Source of the DNA: a virus
Direction: 5' to 3' (one strand)
IMG/VR virus record: IMGVR_UViG_3300008050_000025
Span: 1-64,000 of that record
Length of the DNA stretch: 64,000 nt
Part shown: one piece after another, positions 7,110 through 15,308 of the stretch
How positions within the stretch are numbered: position 1 is the first letter of the stretch
Layout: the number at the start of each line of letters is the position of its first letter
Program-made: the position numbers and the translations under genes
The notes under the pieces: model-generated
Databases searched by the model: none
What the model saw: only the letters and a program-made list of their open reading frames with translations
Told to the model about the DNA's origin: nothing

Positions 7110-8233
7110 CCTTTAATGTTGATGATTGGGTGTACGTGGTGAAGTGTTTTAACAAGGTCTTCTTGCAAGTGCATCACTTCATTAATGTCTTTGTATGCGA
7201 AGGGAGACTCATCTAACGTATCTTTAACGACACGGGCTTGAGTGCCTTGCATAGTAGCTTTAAAGTCCTCCATTGAAAGCTCACGCTTAGCTTGCTTTCT
7301 ACCAAGAACTCTTCCTGCTCCATGAGAGCTAGAATATAGTGATTCAGGATTTCCTTTGCCTTCAACAATGAAAGAGCCGTCACGCATGTTGCCTGGAATT
7401 ACACCTGACATACCTTTCTCTGCGTGAGTTGCACCTTTCCTGTGAACAATAGTTCCACCTGTAATCTCTGCGTGGTTGTGGTTTCGGTTAATCAGATGGT
7501 TCCAATCTCCCTCACCAACAATAATCTTGGCCATCACTTTCTCAACAGCTTTAGCAATTCTAGTACGGTTTAACAAAGCAAACTTCAAAGCCCAAGACAT
7601 GTCTTGGTAATAATCAGAGCCTTCTTTGCTCATAATATTAAAACCAAAGTGGTCTTCACGGGGCTTTCCATCAGGAGAAGCTAAACGCATATACTCAGTT
7701 GCAATACCATGACCTACGCCACGACTACCTGAGTGAACAATAATCCAAGTTCTTTCATCGGTTCCAACACCGATTTCAATGAAGTGGTTGCCACCTCCTA
7801 GAGTTCCTAAATTACGGAACCCTTTCCTCTTATCAAATGCCCCCTGCCCCAATGGGGTTAGGTCACTGGCGAATAAGTTTGGAGAATCCTGGAATTCCTC
7901 ATGCGCGTTGAATCCAACGGGCACTTTGCTATAAATCTCATCGAAGATGGCTTTAGAGTTTTCTCTCACTTCATATGCATCAAAAGAAGTCGGAAGAGCT
8001 AACATGCCACATCCAATATCATAACCTACCCAAGCAGGAATGATTACATCTTTCGTTGCCACAACAGCACCAATAGGTAATGCGTAGCCTGGGTGTGCAT
8101 CGGGCATCATAGCTCCTTGCACTGTAAAATCCATATGCATAGCAGATACGAATTGGTCAATGGCTCCTTGCTCTAAGACCTCTGCGTAAATCTTGTATGG
8201 TTTTCCTAAGTCGTCTAGTTCTTTAACTTTCAT
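7106..8233 (-). CDS. rtcB: RtcB-type 3'-phosphate RNA ligase
   Basis: Joins RNA ends carrying 2',3'-cyclic phosphate or 3'-phosphate to 5'-OH ends, using GTP and Mn2+. Length is 375 aa against about 400 for bacterial RtcB. Motifs: DAHPG (45-49), GYDIGCGM with metal-binding Asp72 and Cys75, GGGNHF (His150), HSGSRG (His167), HNHAE (252-256), RKGAT (265-269) and SHGAGR (303-308), where His304 is the expected guanylylated residue. All catalytic residues are present. In a phage that carries tRNAs it probably repairs tRNAs cut by host anticodon nucleases. Confidence 0.96.
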   Translation of the reverse strand: MKVKELDDLGKPYKIYAEVLEQGAIDQFVSAMHMDFTVQGAMMPDAHPGYALPIGAVVATKDVIIPAWVGYDIGCGMLALPTSFDAYEVRENSKAIFDEIYSKVPVGFNAHEEFQDSPNLFASDLTPLGQGAFDKRKGFRNLGTLGGGNHFIEIGVGTDERTWIIVHSGSRGVGHGIATEYMRLASPDGKPREDHFGFNIMSKEGSDYYQDMSWALKFALLNRTRIAKAVEKVMAKIIVGEGDWNHLINRNHNHAEITGGTIVHRKGATHAEKGMSGVIPGNMRDGSFIVEGKGNPESLYSSSHGAGRVLGRKQAKRELSMEDFKATMQGTQARVVKDTLDESPFAYKDINEVMHLQEDLVKTLHHVHPIINIKG

Positions 8234-8259
8234 TTAATCAACGCCTGGAAAGCTACACA

Positions 8260-8391
8260 TTATTTTTTAGGTTTGTGGGTTTCCTGTAAACATTTTGGGC
8301 ACTGCCAGAGAATCCCATTTGGACCCTCTGACATCACTTTCATATCTGATTTGCACTGCGTACAACGTTTTGTCTTGCATTTTGGAAACAT
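8260..8391 (-). CDS. zinc-ribbon mini-protein, 43 aa
   Basis: A short complete frame between rtcB and the 8397 gene, starting MFPKCKTKRCTQCKSDM. It has two CxxC knuckles (Cys10/Cys13 and Cys31/Cys34, CTQC and CPKC) spaced as in zinc ribbons. The stop falls just upstream of the rtcB start. No Shine-Dalgarno is visible, but translation could be coupled to the upstream gene, which ends 6 bp before. Confidence 0.65.
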   Translation of the reverse strand: MFPKCKTKRCTQCKSDMKVMSEGPNGILWQCPKCLQETHKPKK

Positions 8392-8396
8392 ATGTG

Positions 8397-8891
8397 TTAC
8401 AGTGTGAAATCGTCAGGCGTATGCTCGTAGAGCTTCTTCGCCTCAGATGCCCGATAATAACAGAACCCCCATAGTCGGTCAAGGGATTTTCTGCTAAAGG
8501 CCTTATTAATATACTCACGCTTAAAGGACCATTCCTCTAACTGAGAATTAGTAAGTCCCATATTATCAGCAGTATAGGCTCTCATGCGGTCGTCAAGCTT
8601 CCTAAGGAAGATGGCCACTGCACGTTTCTCTCTCAAGGTTAAAGTATCATGAATGCCAAGGCTTTCAAGGTCGTTATGAATAGCAAACCTAATCAGAGAA
8701 CTGTACTTAGCTTTGTACACAGAAGTTCCTGGGATAGTATCATACTCTCTCCCAGATAACCACTCCTTTATGAAGGGGGCTACATTGTGAGCAGGTACAA
8801 AGCCATCGTGCATAGCTTCTCGGTACTTACGTGCAACAGAGAAACATACATGCTTCACTTTGCGTTTACGAATCTTATCTTTATTAAACAT
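8397..8891 (-). CDS. hypothetical protein, 164 aa
   Basis: Not recognised. A basic, mostly helical protein beginning MFNKDKIRKRKVKHVCFSVA. No signal peptide, membrane segment or catalytic motif is visible. It stands in the leftward operon between a PD-(D/E)XK nuclease and the zinc-ribbon mini-protein. Confidence 0.6.
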   Translation of the reverse strand: MFNKDKIRKRKVKHVCFSVARKYREAMHDGFVPAHNVAPFIKEWLSGREYDTIPGTSVYKAKYSSLIRFAIHNDLESLGIHDTLTLREKRAVAIFLRKLDDRMRAYTADNMGLTNSQLEEWSFKREYINKAFSRKSLDRLWGFCYYRASEAKKLYEHTPDDFTL

Positions 8892-8931
8892 CTTTGTTAA
8901 TGGTTAGGGTAGTTTTTCATCCAAGGAAGGG

Positions 8932-9507
8932 CTAAATAAGCCTATTAATCTGTGCGTCTCTTGTCCCGACTGCAACCTTAACAAAGGGGTTCAATTTCCT
9001 AAGGACTTTCTTAAATCTATTAAGTAAAGATAGTTTCGCTTTACAGCTTCTGGGAAAGCCCCTTTCTGCGTATTCTACGAACTCCTTCAAGCTGAATACT
9101 TGAACTTTTGTCCCTGCGCACTGTCTCCTAACCCAATCCTTCACTCCTTCCCTAAACCCATTTCCTGATAAAACAATAATAGCTTCGTCCTCTGGAATAG
9201 CGGATAGGAAGCTAAGGACAAGGTATGGACCCTTTTCGTCCACACTTCCTGAGCGTTGTTGACGCTTACATTCAATGCGAATCTTCCTACCATTCAAGCA
9301 GAGGACGAACTCTGAGCGGCAGGTGGCTCCGTAGATTCCTTTGTAAGGTACATTAGTGAGAAGGATATTATCCCTCACGCCTGTCTTACTGTGCAAACTC
9401 TTCCTGAGAATCCTATCCCCAGGCAAGGCATGAGCACGAATAGCTGCTTCTACCAAGCCTTCCAATTCCTTTCCACTTACGTTAGCGTATGTTCCTTGAA
9501 GTGACAT
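8932..9507 (-). CDS. PD-(D/E)XK-family nuclease
   Basis: The central segment has the nuclease signature: an upstream acidic strand (GATCRSEFVLCLNGRKIRI), then ECKRQQRSGSVDEKGPYL, where E-x-K is the catalytic half of the motif. The RQQ-SGSVDEK pattern is typical of phage PD-(D/E)XK enzymes that degrade DNA. The substrate is not readable from sequence. It overlaps the membrane-protein gene upstream by one base. Confidence 0.75.
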   Translation of the reverse strand: MSLQGTYANVSGKELEGLVEAAIRAHALPGDRILRKSLHSKTGVRDNILLTNVPYKGIYGATCRSEFVLCLNGRKIRIECKRQQRSGSVDEKGPYLVLSFLSAIPEDEAIIVLSGNGFREGVKDWVRRQCAGTKVQVFSLKEFVEYAERGFPRSCKAKLSLLNRFKKVLRKLNPFVKVAVGTRDAQINRLI

Positions 9508-9791
9508 TACTTAGGTGGAAGGTATGTCCAGGTTGCACCTTCCTTTAGTTGAATCCAAAGGTATGATGGAGTTTTAAAAGTATTCTGATTACCTTCATCA
9601 GCTTCTACGATGATGTAATACATTTCATCGTATCCAACAAAGTACGCGCCTTTATAGATAATCTCTCCAGTAAACTCAGCATAAGTCTCTGGCTCTTCGG
9701 GATGCGTAATCGTATACACTAACACCGACATAATCGCTATTATCATAGCACCTAAAAGGAACTGTAATACTTTATCACCAAAATCGCTCAT
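9507..9791 (-). CDS. single-pass membrane protein, 94 aa
   Basis: Not recognised. Residues about 8-28 (LQFLLGAMIIAIMSVLVYTI) form one transmembrane helix. The remaining 65 residues look like a small beta domain. The start overlaps the stop of the sigma-like gene as ATGA. Confidence 0.65.
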   Translation of the reverse strand: MSDFGDKVLQFLLGAMIIAIMSVLVYTITHPEEPETYAEFTGEIIYKGAYFVGYDEMYYIIVEADEGNQNTFKTPSYLWIQLKEGATWTYLPPK

Positions 9792-10360
9792 TCTTCCATG
9801 TCCATTTGTTGTGCTAGACTCGTCTTCAAACGTTTAATCATTTTCACCACCTTAGAGGTTGGCATGTTTGTGTTTCTAGCAATCTTTGAAATGTTGAACT
9901 TACCGTTCAACTTGAAATAACTGACATCAGATAAAATCTCTGACACCAACTCTGAAATGTCGTCGTCGAACTCAATCTCAAACAACTTACTGTCGAAGTC
10001 ATGGTTAGGGTCTGGAAGGTTATCTTCTACAAACTCTCCGCCTATTGCACTCAAGCTAATCACGTCACCATCGACAGCGCGTTTACGATATGCTTCTTTC
10101 GTTAGGTGGGAACGTTTATACCATAGACAAGCCTTGATGTAAGCATTGAACTTCTTAGTTTCAAAGTACTCATCAAAAGGCCCGTCTTCTTTATTGGTCT
10201 TCTCAAACCCTTCTACAGCCAGTAGCATTACAATCTTTAACTCAGAGAGTTTGTCTGCAATCTCAAGGCTTGTAAATGATGGTGTGCGGTTAGCAGCGAA
10301 CATAGCAAGCTTACCATACTTCTTCCATAGCTTTTCCCACTGAGGGTTGGTTAAACTCAT
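9788..10360 (-). CDS. sigma-70-like factor, 190 aa
   Basis: Resembles small phage or ECF sigma factors in layout. An N-terminal helical part (residues about 28-105, ending KACLWYKRSHLTKEAYRKR and VISLSAI) resembles sigma region 2. A C-terminal helix-turn-helix (FNISKIARNTNMPTSKVVKMIKRLK) resembles region 4. An acidic linker joins them. If correct, it redirects host RNA polymerase to a class of phage promoters. It could instead be a plain HTH regulator. It is coupled to the phosphoesterase gene by a 4-bp overlap. Confidence 0.55.
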   Translation of the reverse strand: MSLTNPQWEKLWKKYGKLAMFAANRTPSFTSLEIADKLSELKIVMLLAVEGFEKTNKEDGPFDEYFETKKFNAYIKACLWYKRSHLTKEAYRKRAVDGDVISLSAIGGEFVEDNLPDPNHDFDSKLFEIEFDDDISELVSEILSDVSYFKLNGKFNISKIARNTNMPTSKVVKMIKRLKTSLAQQMDMEE

Positions 10361-11280
10361 TTAATAAGTTCTCCTTCCTGCGTAAGGATGGTTTTGTGAA
10401 AATCAATCACAGTTCGGTCTTGCACTTCCTTGTTAAGGGTTTGAACATGTCGCATAGCGGATGCACTTGTCTCAAAGTCACCGTAAAAGTGACTACCTTC
10501 TTCCTTTAGATGAAATCTATTCTCGATGGTAAAACTGCGTGGGCGAAAACCATCACACTCATGTTGATACCCATAAGGGTTACAAAGAACTAATACACTA
10601 AAACATGTGTAGTGTTCCATTACTTTATGAGTATGCCCATGAATCCATAGGTCAAACTTCCCAACCAGATGGTCAGAAACTCCTGCTTGGAATGCTGCAT
10701 TCAGCAAACTGTGCTCATACTCTGGGTCAATGGAGTCTTCATTTGGCAAGTGGTGTGTTACGCATATTTTTAGCTTCCCTTCATACCCATGCTGGTCGAA
10801 TGCTTCTAATGCGGCAATAAACGTATCATGCTCATCACACAGGTCACCAGCGTAGAGATAGTTTAGCTCAGGCATGTACATTTTGGCCAAACCCATGTTC
10901 CCTTTATCCCTTCCACCGTAATCTGTCCACATAGTTCCGCCAAAGAACACTGCCTCATCGTTCTCAAACACGTTACCAGGAGTTAGGATATGTACATTAG
11001 AGAAGTCCATATCTTTCATGTGCCTACGTAAAAGCCCATCAGCGCCAACTCCTTCTAAAATGTAGTCATGATTGCCGAGAGCAACAATAACATCTTTGAA
11101 CCAAGCGGAACATTCACTAATGAATAGTTTCTGTTGGGTCATGCGAGGACTGATGTCCCCTGCGATAATTAACGTATTGCTTTCAGGCTCCCACTCTTCA
11201 CTTGTTAGCTCAGGGATAAACTTTTGAATCCTTGCTGAGCGATGGTCAATATGTATGTCTGATAAGTAATAGTACTTCAT
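10357..11280 (-). CDS. calcineurin-like metallophosphoesterase
   Basis: Metal-dependent phosphoesterase of the calcineurin fold. All five motifs appear in order: SDIHIDH, AGDIS, LGNHDY, THHLP and HGHTH. Length is 307 aa. The family includes nucleotidases, RNA phosphatases and cyclic-nucleotide phosphodiesterases; the substrate cannot be read from sequence. It is distinct from the gp47/Mre11-like nuclease at 43773. Overlapping starts and stops place it in the operon with the sigma-like gene. Confidence 0.88.
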   Translation of the reverse strand: MKYYYLSDIHIDHRSARIQKFIPELTSEEWEPESNTLIIAGDISPRMTQQKLFISECSAWFKDVIVALGNHDYILEGVGADGLLRRHMKDMDFSNVHILTPGNVFENDEAVFFGGTMWTDYGGRDKGNMGLAKMYMPELNYLYAGDLCDEHDTFIAALEAFDQHGYEGKLKICVTHHLPNEDSIDPEYEHSLLNAAFQAGVSDHLVGKFDLWIHGHTHKVMEHYTCFSVLVLCNPYGYQHECDGFRPRSFTIENRFHLKEEGSHFYGDFETSASAMRHVQTLNKEVQDRTVIDFHKTILTQEGELIK

Positions 11281-11525
11281 CGGTCAATGATGGCCAAAAA
11301 GATAGCTGCAATAACCATAAATGCTAGCACAAAAATGCCAAACCCAAATGCGGCAGCCCACGGAATCCACAGTGGGGAAGTTACCCACCACCAACTCCAA
11401 GTAATAACTCCCACAAGCTTTAAGGTAAGAAATACTAAAAACAGAGCCAACATAAGGCTTATACCTTCTGCATTAGGTTTACTAATCTCATTCGCTTTCT
11501 TCAACTTCATCTTTATCTTCTCCAT
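11277..11525 (-). CDS. two-pass membrane protein, 82 aa (Fragile-X-F-like segment)
   Basis: Two hydrophobic helices flank a Trp-rich turn: LMLALFLVFLTLKLVGVITWSWWW and a C-terminal AFGFGIFVLAFMVIAAIFLAII. The LKLxGxIxWSWWWVxxPLWIP pattern is shared with the small transmembrane Fragile-X-F type proteins often seen in phages. A role in membrane remodelling or holin-like lysis is conceivable but unproven. Confidence 0.65.
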   Translation of the reverse strand: MEKIKMKLKKANEISKPNAEGISLMLALFLVFLTLKLVGVITWSWWWVTSPLWIPWAAAFGFGIFVLAFMVIAAIFLAIIDR

Positions 11526-11691
11526 CTCTTAATTGCATTTTATCCAGAATATGGAATTGGGCAACAAACCCAAGTGTAACTAGAAGCCCTGTCGGAACCC
11601 ATCCTATATGTAAGGCGAGGGAAACAAGGGCAAGTGCAGATAATAACAATGCCGTTGAAACGACAAGACCTGCTAAGAAATTAACTATCAT
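11488..11691 (-). CDS. small membrane protein, 67 aa
   Basis: Not recognised. Two hydrophobic stretches (VNFLAGLVVSTALLLSALALVSLAL and a second around VPTGLLVTLGFVAQF) are followed by an acidic C-terminal tail (DGEDKDEVEESE). It overlaps the start of the neighbouring membrane protein by 38 bp. Confidence 0.6.
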   Translation of the reverse strand: MIVNFLAGLVVSTALLLSALALVSLALHIGWVPTGLLVTLGFVAQFHILDKMQLRDGEDKDEVEESE

Positions 11692-11700
11692 TTATGTTAT

Positions 11701-11784
11701 TGGTCTTGGAAACGAAGGGAAATCGAATCCCACCATTCGCATTGCAAGTGCAAATCGCCTCCTTGGAACATGCGCCCCCAAGAC
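11701..11784 (-). tRNA. tRNA-like element, possibly decayed tRNA-Ala(UGC)
   Basis: The ends pair as an acceptor stem (CTTGGGG with TTCCAAG), followed by A and an encoded CCA. A good anticodon arm is present (stem TTGCA/TGCGA, loop CTTGCAA, anticodon UGC). The T-loop TTCGATT is present, but extra bases lie between T-stem and acceptor and the D-arm is poor. It may be a decayed or unusually folded tRNA. Confidence 0.35.
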
Positions 11785-11846
11785 AGTTCAAATTAATGAG
11801 CACAGAGCTTCAAAGAATACCTGTGCATTATTGTAGAGTGTGAAAA

Positions 11847-12068
11847 TCATCCTTCCCATCCAATATCCTTAGACATGGAAACAGTCATAAGGCTTTCGCT
11901 TCGAACTCTCTCTACGATTCGATTCATAATCTTAGCCTCCTCTTCCATGCAAAGTTCGAACTCTTTCGTACCAATAAAATTCTCCCCAGGAGAGGGAAGA
12001 AACCTATACCAGTAACAAACTTGAAAAGGTGAAGCTTCGTTTACTTGTTCAATTGATGGGTAGTTCAT
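11847..12068 (-). CDS. conserved phage hypothetical protein, 73 aa
   Basis: Starts MNYPSIEQVNEASPFQVCYWYRFLPSPG. This opening (MNYP...EQV..AS..Q.CYWYRFLPSPG) is common to a family of small phage proteins of unknown function. It sits within the first tRNA cluster. No membrane segment or catalytic motif is visible. Confidence 0.7.
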   Translation of the reverse strand: MNYPSIEQVNEASPFQVCYWYRFLPSPGENFIGTKEFELCMEEEAKIMNRIVERVRSESLMTVSMSKDIGWEG

Positions 12069-12130
12069 TTTAAAATCTCCAAAGCTTTTGCTACGTCCTC
12101 TAAAAGATTACTTTCATCTGTTTATGTGTT

Positions 12131-12208
12131 TGGAGCCAGCGGTGAGATTCGAACTCACGATTAGCTTGTTTACAAAACAAGTCCTTTAGGCCACTTAGGT
12201 ACGCTGGC
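12131..12208 (-). tRNA. tRNA-Thr(UGU)
   Basis: Acceptor GCCAGCG/CGCTGGC is perfect, with T73 and an encoded CCA. The anticodon stem CTTGT/ACAAG closes the loop TTTGTAA with anticodon UGU. The T-arm GTGAG/CTCAC encloses TTCGAAT. Total length is 78 nt. Confidence 0.93.
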
Positions 12209-12214
12209 GTTGAG

Positions 12215-12301
12215 TGGTAGGAGTGGAGAGAATTGAACTCTCATGCGACCGTTACCCTAGTTTAAATTGCACGGCATATAAGACCGCTGGGATACACTCC
12301 C
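12215..12301 (-). tRNA. tRNA of unresolved isotype, 87 nt
   Basis: Acceptor GGGAGTG/CACTCCT (one G-U), A73, encoded CCA and a perfect T-arm (GAGAG, TTCAATT, CTCTC) show a tRNA. The 50 nt between the acceptor and T-arm do not fold clearly. One 5-bp arm with loop CTTATAT would give anticodon UAU (Ile) but leaves no normal D-arm and a very long variable region. A class II tRNA or a disrupted gene is possible. Confidence 0.6.
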
Positions 12302-12320
12302 ATTTCCACTGCTGACCACT

Positions 12321-12348
12321 ATTATAGGGACTCCTCCGTCAAAGTCAA
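12321..12348 (-). promoter_or_regulatory. sigma70-like promoter for tRNA cluster 1
   Basis: On the minus strand TTGACT and TATAAT are separated by a 16-bp spacer (TTGACGGAGGAGTCCC). The -10 box lies about 20 nt before the 5' end of the 87-nt tRNA. The spacer closely resembles that of the promoter at 22158. Confidence 0.8.
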
Positions 12349-12382
12349 GCTTTATTCAGTGGAATCCCTAAAGTTTTTAGAA

Positions 12383-12456
12383 TGGCAAAGCGAAGAAGAA
12401 TCGAACTCCTATCTAAGGATTTGGAATCCCCAATGTTGCCATTACACCCTCGCCCT
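12383..12456 (-). tRNA. tRNA-Trp(CCA)
   Basis: Acceptor AGGGCGA/TCGCTTT has G-U pairs, then G73 and an encoded CCA. D-arm GTGT/ACAT closes loop AATGGCA. The anticodon stem GGGGA/TCCTT closes TTCCAAA with anticodon CCA. The T-loop is TTCGATT. The 5' end abuts the 12461-12859 gene. Confidence 0.88.
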
Positions 12457-12460
12457 ACTC

Positions 12461-12859
12461 TTAAATCCCGTTAGGGAAGTTCTCTTCCATAAGGCGGTTC
12501 CAGGTGGCTTCATCCAATACTGGTTCGGATGGTTCGTTCTGAATCCCCACAATAGTCTTGCGAACAAGCTTTAGTCTGTAGATTCGAAACGCCAAAACTC
12601 GTCGGCATTCTTTGCCTTCATGGAATGCTTGTGCCCATCTCCCTGTTGGAGATTGCTCATTTCTGTACTTAGCTTCCACTGCCTCGGCTGCTGCCAAGGA
12701 ACGTTTGTTGGAACTGATGTCCAACGAAACTTGTGAAAGGGCACGATATGTACTGCCATACTCCTTAATCAAATCGGAAGCATGGAATCTTACGTTAATG
12801 TCAAAGAGCCGCTTTTCCCGTGAGGATAGGCGTGTTTCGTAGTAGTGTTTACTATTCAT
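12461..12859 (-). CDS. hypothetical protein, 132 aa
   Basis: Not recognised. A basic helical protein starting MNSKHYYETRLSSREKRLFD. Its start overlaps the stop of the vWA gene, and its stop lies 4 bp from the tRNA-Trp, so it is the last gene of the AAA+/vWA operon. It may be an accessory part of that system. Confidence 0.6.
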   Translation of the reverse strand: MNSKHYYETRLSSREKRLFDINVRFHASDLIKEYGSTYRALSQVSLDISSNKRSLAAAEAVEAKYRNEQSPTGRWAQAFHEGKECRRVLAFRIYRLKLVRKTIVGIQNEPSEPVLDEATWNRLMEENFPNGI

Positions 12860-13788
12860 CAGATTGAAGCTGAGATATAGTTAGAGAGGCTATTTAGCAA
12901 TTGGTGAGGAAATTCTGAGAAGTCTACATTTAGTACATCGTCACCGTACATTTTTTGCATTGTCTCGTCGTTTACTCTGTTAAATGATTGGCCTTGCATG
13001 AAGATTGTGATAATGTTCATCCACTTGCCATACTTTTTGTACATGGCAGCATTTGTGCCCACAGAGGCACTCAAGCTGTATTCAGGCCCATGTACCGAGC
13101 CGAGGGGTTGACCGTCCGTAAGGTTGACAACCATGATATTTTTGGACATGATGTTTTCACTAATCCAACGCTGCAACCCAGGAAGAACAATAAGCTCAGG
13201 AGTTGAGCTAGATTGCCCTTGTGCATTTTTAGGTAGAACCTTCAAAATCCCATCAACCCCTGAATGTTTAGCAGATTTAGGGGAAGTAGAACTGTATGTT
13301 CTGGAAAGACTGACTCCCGAACATCCCCTGCCGTCCTTTACTACATCATCAAAATCATTCTTACTCATGATTTCAATCCTAATGTTATCTCCCAACACCT
13401 CGCGCACTGCTTTGGTGAAAGCTGACACAATAATGTTGCAGTAATCAAAACGTCGTAGATGATAACGTGCCCTTTCATCTTGCCCAGGCAAGGGAGGAAC
13501 GCTGATGTACCCCTTCATTGAACTTGAAGCATCCATAAGGAAGATAATTGTTGAATCCCCTTTCTGTGCCTCAATTTTAGTTGTGAAGATATTATCATCA
13601 TGTGTGTGACGATACAGACGAGCCATGTCAAGGCATCCACCTCTAGTATGTTCAATATCTGCATATTTTCGCTCAGTCAGCATAACCATATGCCGCTTAA
13701 ACTTGTTACACATTTGGTCCCTTCGCTCAAGAAACATAGAAGGGATTTCATCTGGTGAAATCAGATTATCTCTGTGGTATTCTCTCAT
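12859..13788 (-). CDS. von Willebrand factor A protein, CobT-like
   Basis: The vWA fold is indicated by a MIDAS metal site, DASSSM (D-x-S-x-S, residues 86-90), and a later TDG (NLTDGQP, about 220). A preceding segment GGCLDMARLYRHTHDDNIF matches the region before the vWA domain in cobaltochelatase CobT-type proteins. It would work with the AAA+ partner at 15309, as CobS/CobT or MoxR/vWA pairs do, by coupling ATP hydrolysis to remodelling of a metal- or substrate-binding partner. It starts as a TAATG overlap with the 501-aa gene. The client is unknown. Confidence 0.8.
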   Translation of the reverse strand: MREYHRDNLISPDEIPSMFLERRDQMCNKFKRHMVMLTERKYADIEHTRGGCLDMARLYRHTHDDNIFTTKIEAQKGDSTIIFLMDASSSMKGYISVPPLPGQDERARYHLRRFDYCNIIVSAFTKAVREVLGDNIRIEIMSKNDFDDVVKDGRGCSGVSLSRTYSSTSPKSAKHSGVDGILKVLPKNAQGQSSSTPELIVLPGLQRWISENIMSKNIMVVNLTDGQPLGSVHGPEYSLSASVGTNAAMYKKYGKWMNIITIFMQGQSFNRVNDETMQKMYGDDVLNVDFSEFPHQLLNSLSNYISASI

Positions 13789-15293
13789 TACAATACATCC
13801 ACTACGGTTACGTGGTAATCAATAGGGTGAGGTTGTCCCCCAATTGAAATTGAATCATTGCACCAAAAGCGTTTGTACCCTCGGTGAATAGTGTAGGTTT
13901 CAACCTTTGCTTTAAGGTCTTCTGGAATCTCTGCTTTCCCGTGAATACAATCTGGGGAAACCTGGGAAGTTACAGTGTCGCTAAACGAGGCTCCTTCACC
14001 TTTCAGGAAGTTATCGTTGTAGTAAGGGTCAATTCCTGCGTTGAACACCCCGTATGTGTCGGGGTCACTAGACTCGTTAACATAGCTTTTGCCTTTGGAA
14101 ATATAAACACTCCCTAGGTCTTCCCCCCGAAGAGGGTCTTTTGTAGTAGTAATCTTAGCGTTGTCCAGGCGAGTCTTTTTAGTAAAAGCTTCACTCTTTC
14201 GCAAGGTATTTCCTACATCATGTAGAGCACTCTTATCATCATTCCAAACAGAGGAATCAGTTAGGTCTAACTGTAGACAGTTAAGTGCTTTCTCGCTATA
14301 ATCAGTCACTAGGCTGAAAATCTCAGGCATAAAGGACATCGCAGCAAGCTTAGCAAGCTGCCTTTCAGAAGCTTTCTGAATCTTACCCAAAGTTACTCCA
14401 CGCGAAGCCTTAACATTGTCATGCATCCCGTAAAAGTAAAACCTAAACTCCAACAACTTGTAGGCTACGGAGCCATCCTTAAACAAGTCACCTCGGACTT
14501 TTTGGTATGCCTCCCAACCTTTGTTAACTAGCTTTTGGTAGTACTTCTTAATACTAGGGTTTGCCGTAGTGTCCAACTTGATATCTTCAAATGTAGAGAT
14601 AAACTGATGGATATCTTTCACACTTTGGTAGATGAAGTCTGCAACTACGCGACTAGCTCCTTTAAACCCACGATGGTAAGTGCCACTAAAGAACTGCTGA
14701 GCGTTATCCCTATCTCTAAGCATCATGCTCAATCGAGGATTTACTTTGATGGCTTCACTGATTACCCTGAACATACTGACACTCTTACCATTCACATCCA
14801 TCTTGATTGATTTCAGTACAGTAGTGAAAATGTCCCATGAGCTTGAGTAGTAAGTGTTTCCAGGGGAAACGTGTTCATTCTTTCGGAATGCCCTCATGGT
14901 ATAGCCGATGGCAATATCAATATTACCATCGGCAACTACCCCATAAGGAATAATTACGTCAGCCGCTGCAACAACCCGTGGAAGTTGTTCAATGTCAGAC
15001 TCAGAAGAGAATTTAACATTGAATTTTCTGCCAGGAGAGAGGATAGGTCCGTAATACTCCAAAACATTCTTAATAAGGAACAAATTACGAGCGCCTAAGT
15101 CAAGAACTTCATCCTCTTCCGGTAGCCAATTATTCAAATATTCAGCATCAATTTTTGGACCGTTGTAGGGGGGCTTTTCGTAACCAAAGAATACACCATC
15201 ATCACATTCTTCATCGGAACCTTCGTCTTCATCCCAATATTCTGCGGCATCGTCATCGTACTCGTCATCGTAATCGTCGCAATAGTCACTCAT
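13788..15293 (-). CDS. acidic protein of the AAA+/vWA operon, 501 aa
   Basis: Not recognised as a whole. The first 32 residues are extremely acidic (runs of D and E). The rest is a mixed helical/beta protein without an obvious catalytic motif. It lies between the AAA+ and vWA genes and overlaps the latter as TAATG. CobT-type proteins carry an acidic stretch and then a C-terminal vWA domain, so this gene plus the vWA gene may be a split CobT-like protein. Otherwise it is the client or adaptor of the pair. Confidence 0.65.
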   Translation of the reverse strand: MSDYCDDYDDEYDDDAAEYWDEDEGSDEECDDGVFFGYEKPPYNGPKIDAEYLNNWLPEEDEVLDLGARNLFLIKNVLEYYGPILSPGRKFNVKFSSESDIEQLPRVVAAADVIIPYGVVADGNIDIAIGYTMRAFRKNEHVSPGNTYYSSSWDIFTTVLKSIKMDVNGKSVSMFRVISEAIKVNPRLSMMLRDRDNAQQFFSGTYHRGFKGASRVVADFIYQSVKDIHQFISTFEDIKLDTTANPSIKKYYQKLVNKGWEAYQKVRGDLFKDGSVAYKLLEFRFYFYGMHDNVKASRGVTLGKIQKASERQLAKLAAMSFMPEIFSLVTDYSEKALNCLQLDLTDSSVWNDDKSALHDVGNTLRKSEAFTKKTRLDNAKITTTKDPLRGEDLGSVYISKGKSYVNESSDPDTYGVFNAGIDPYYNDNFLKGEGASFSDTVTSQVSPDCIHGKAEIPEDLKAKVETYTIHRGYKRFWCNDSISIGGQPHPIDYHVTVVDVL

Positions 15294-15308
15294 AATTTGT
15301 TCCTAATT

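Noticed and set aside
11701-11784. tmRNA
   Set aside because: The element is only about 84 nt and has no tag-like frame. A decayed tRNA explains it better.
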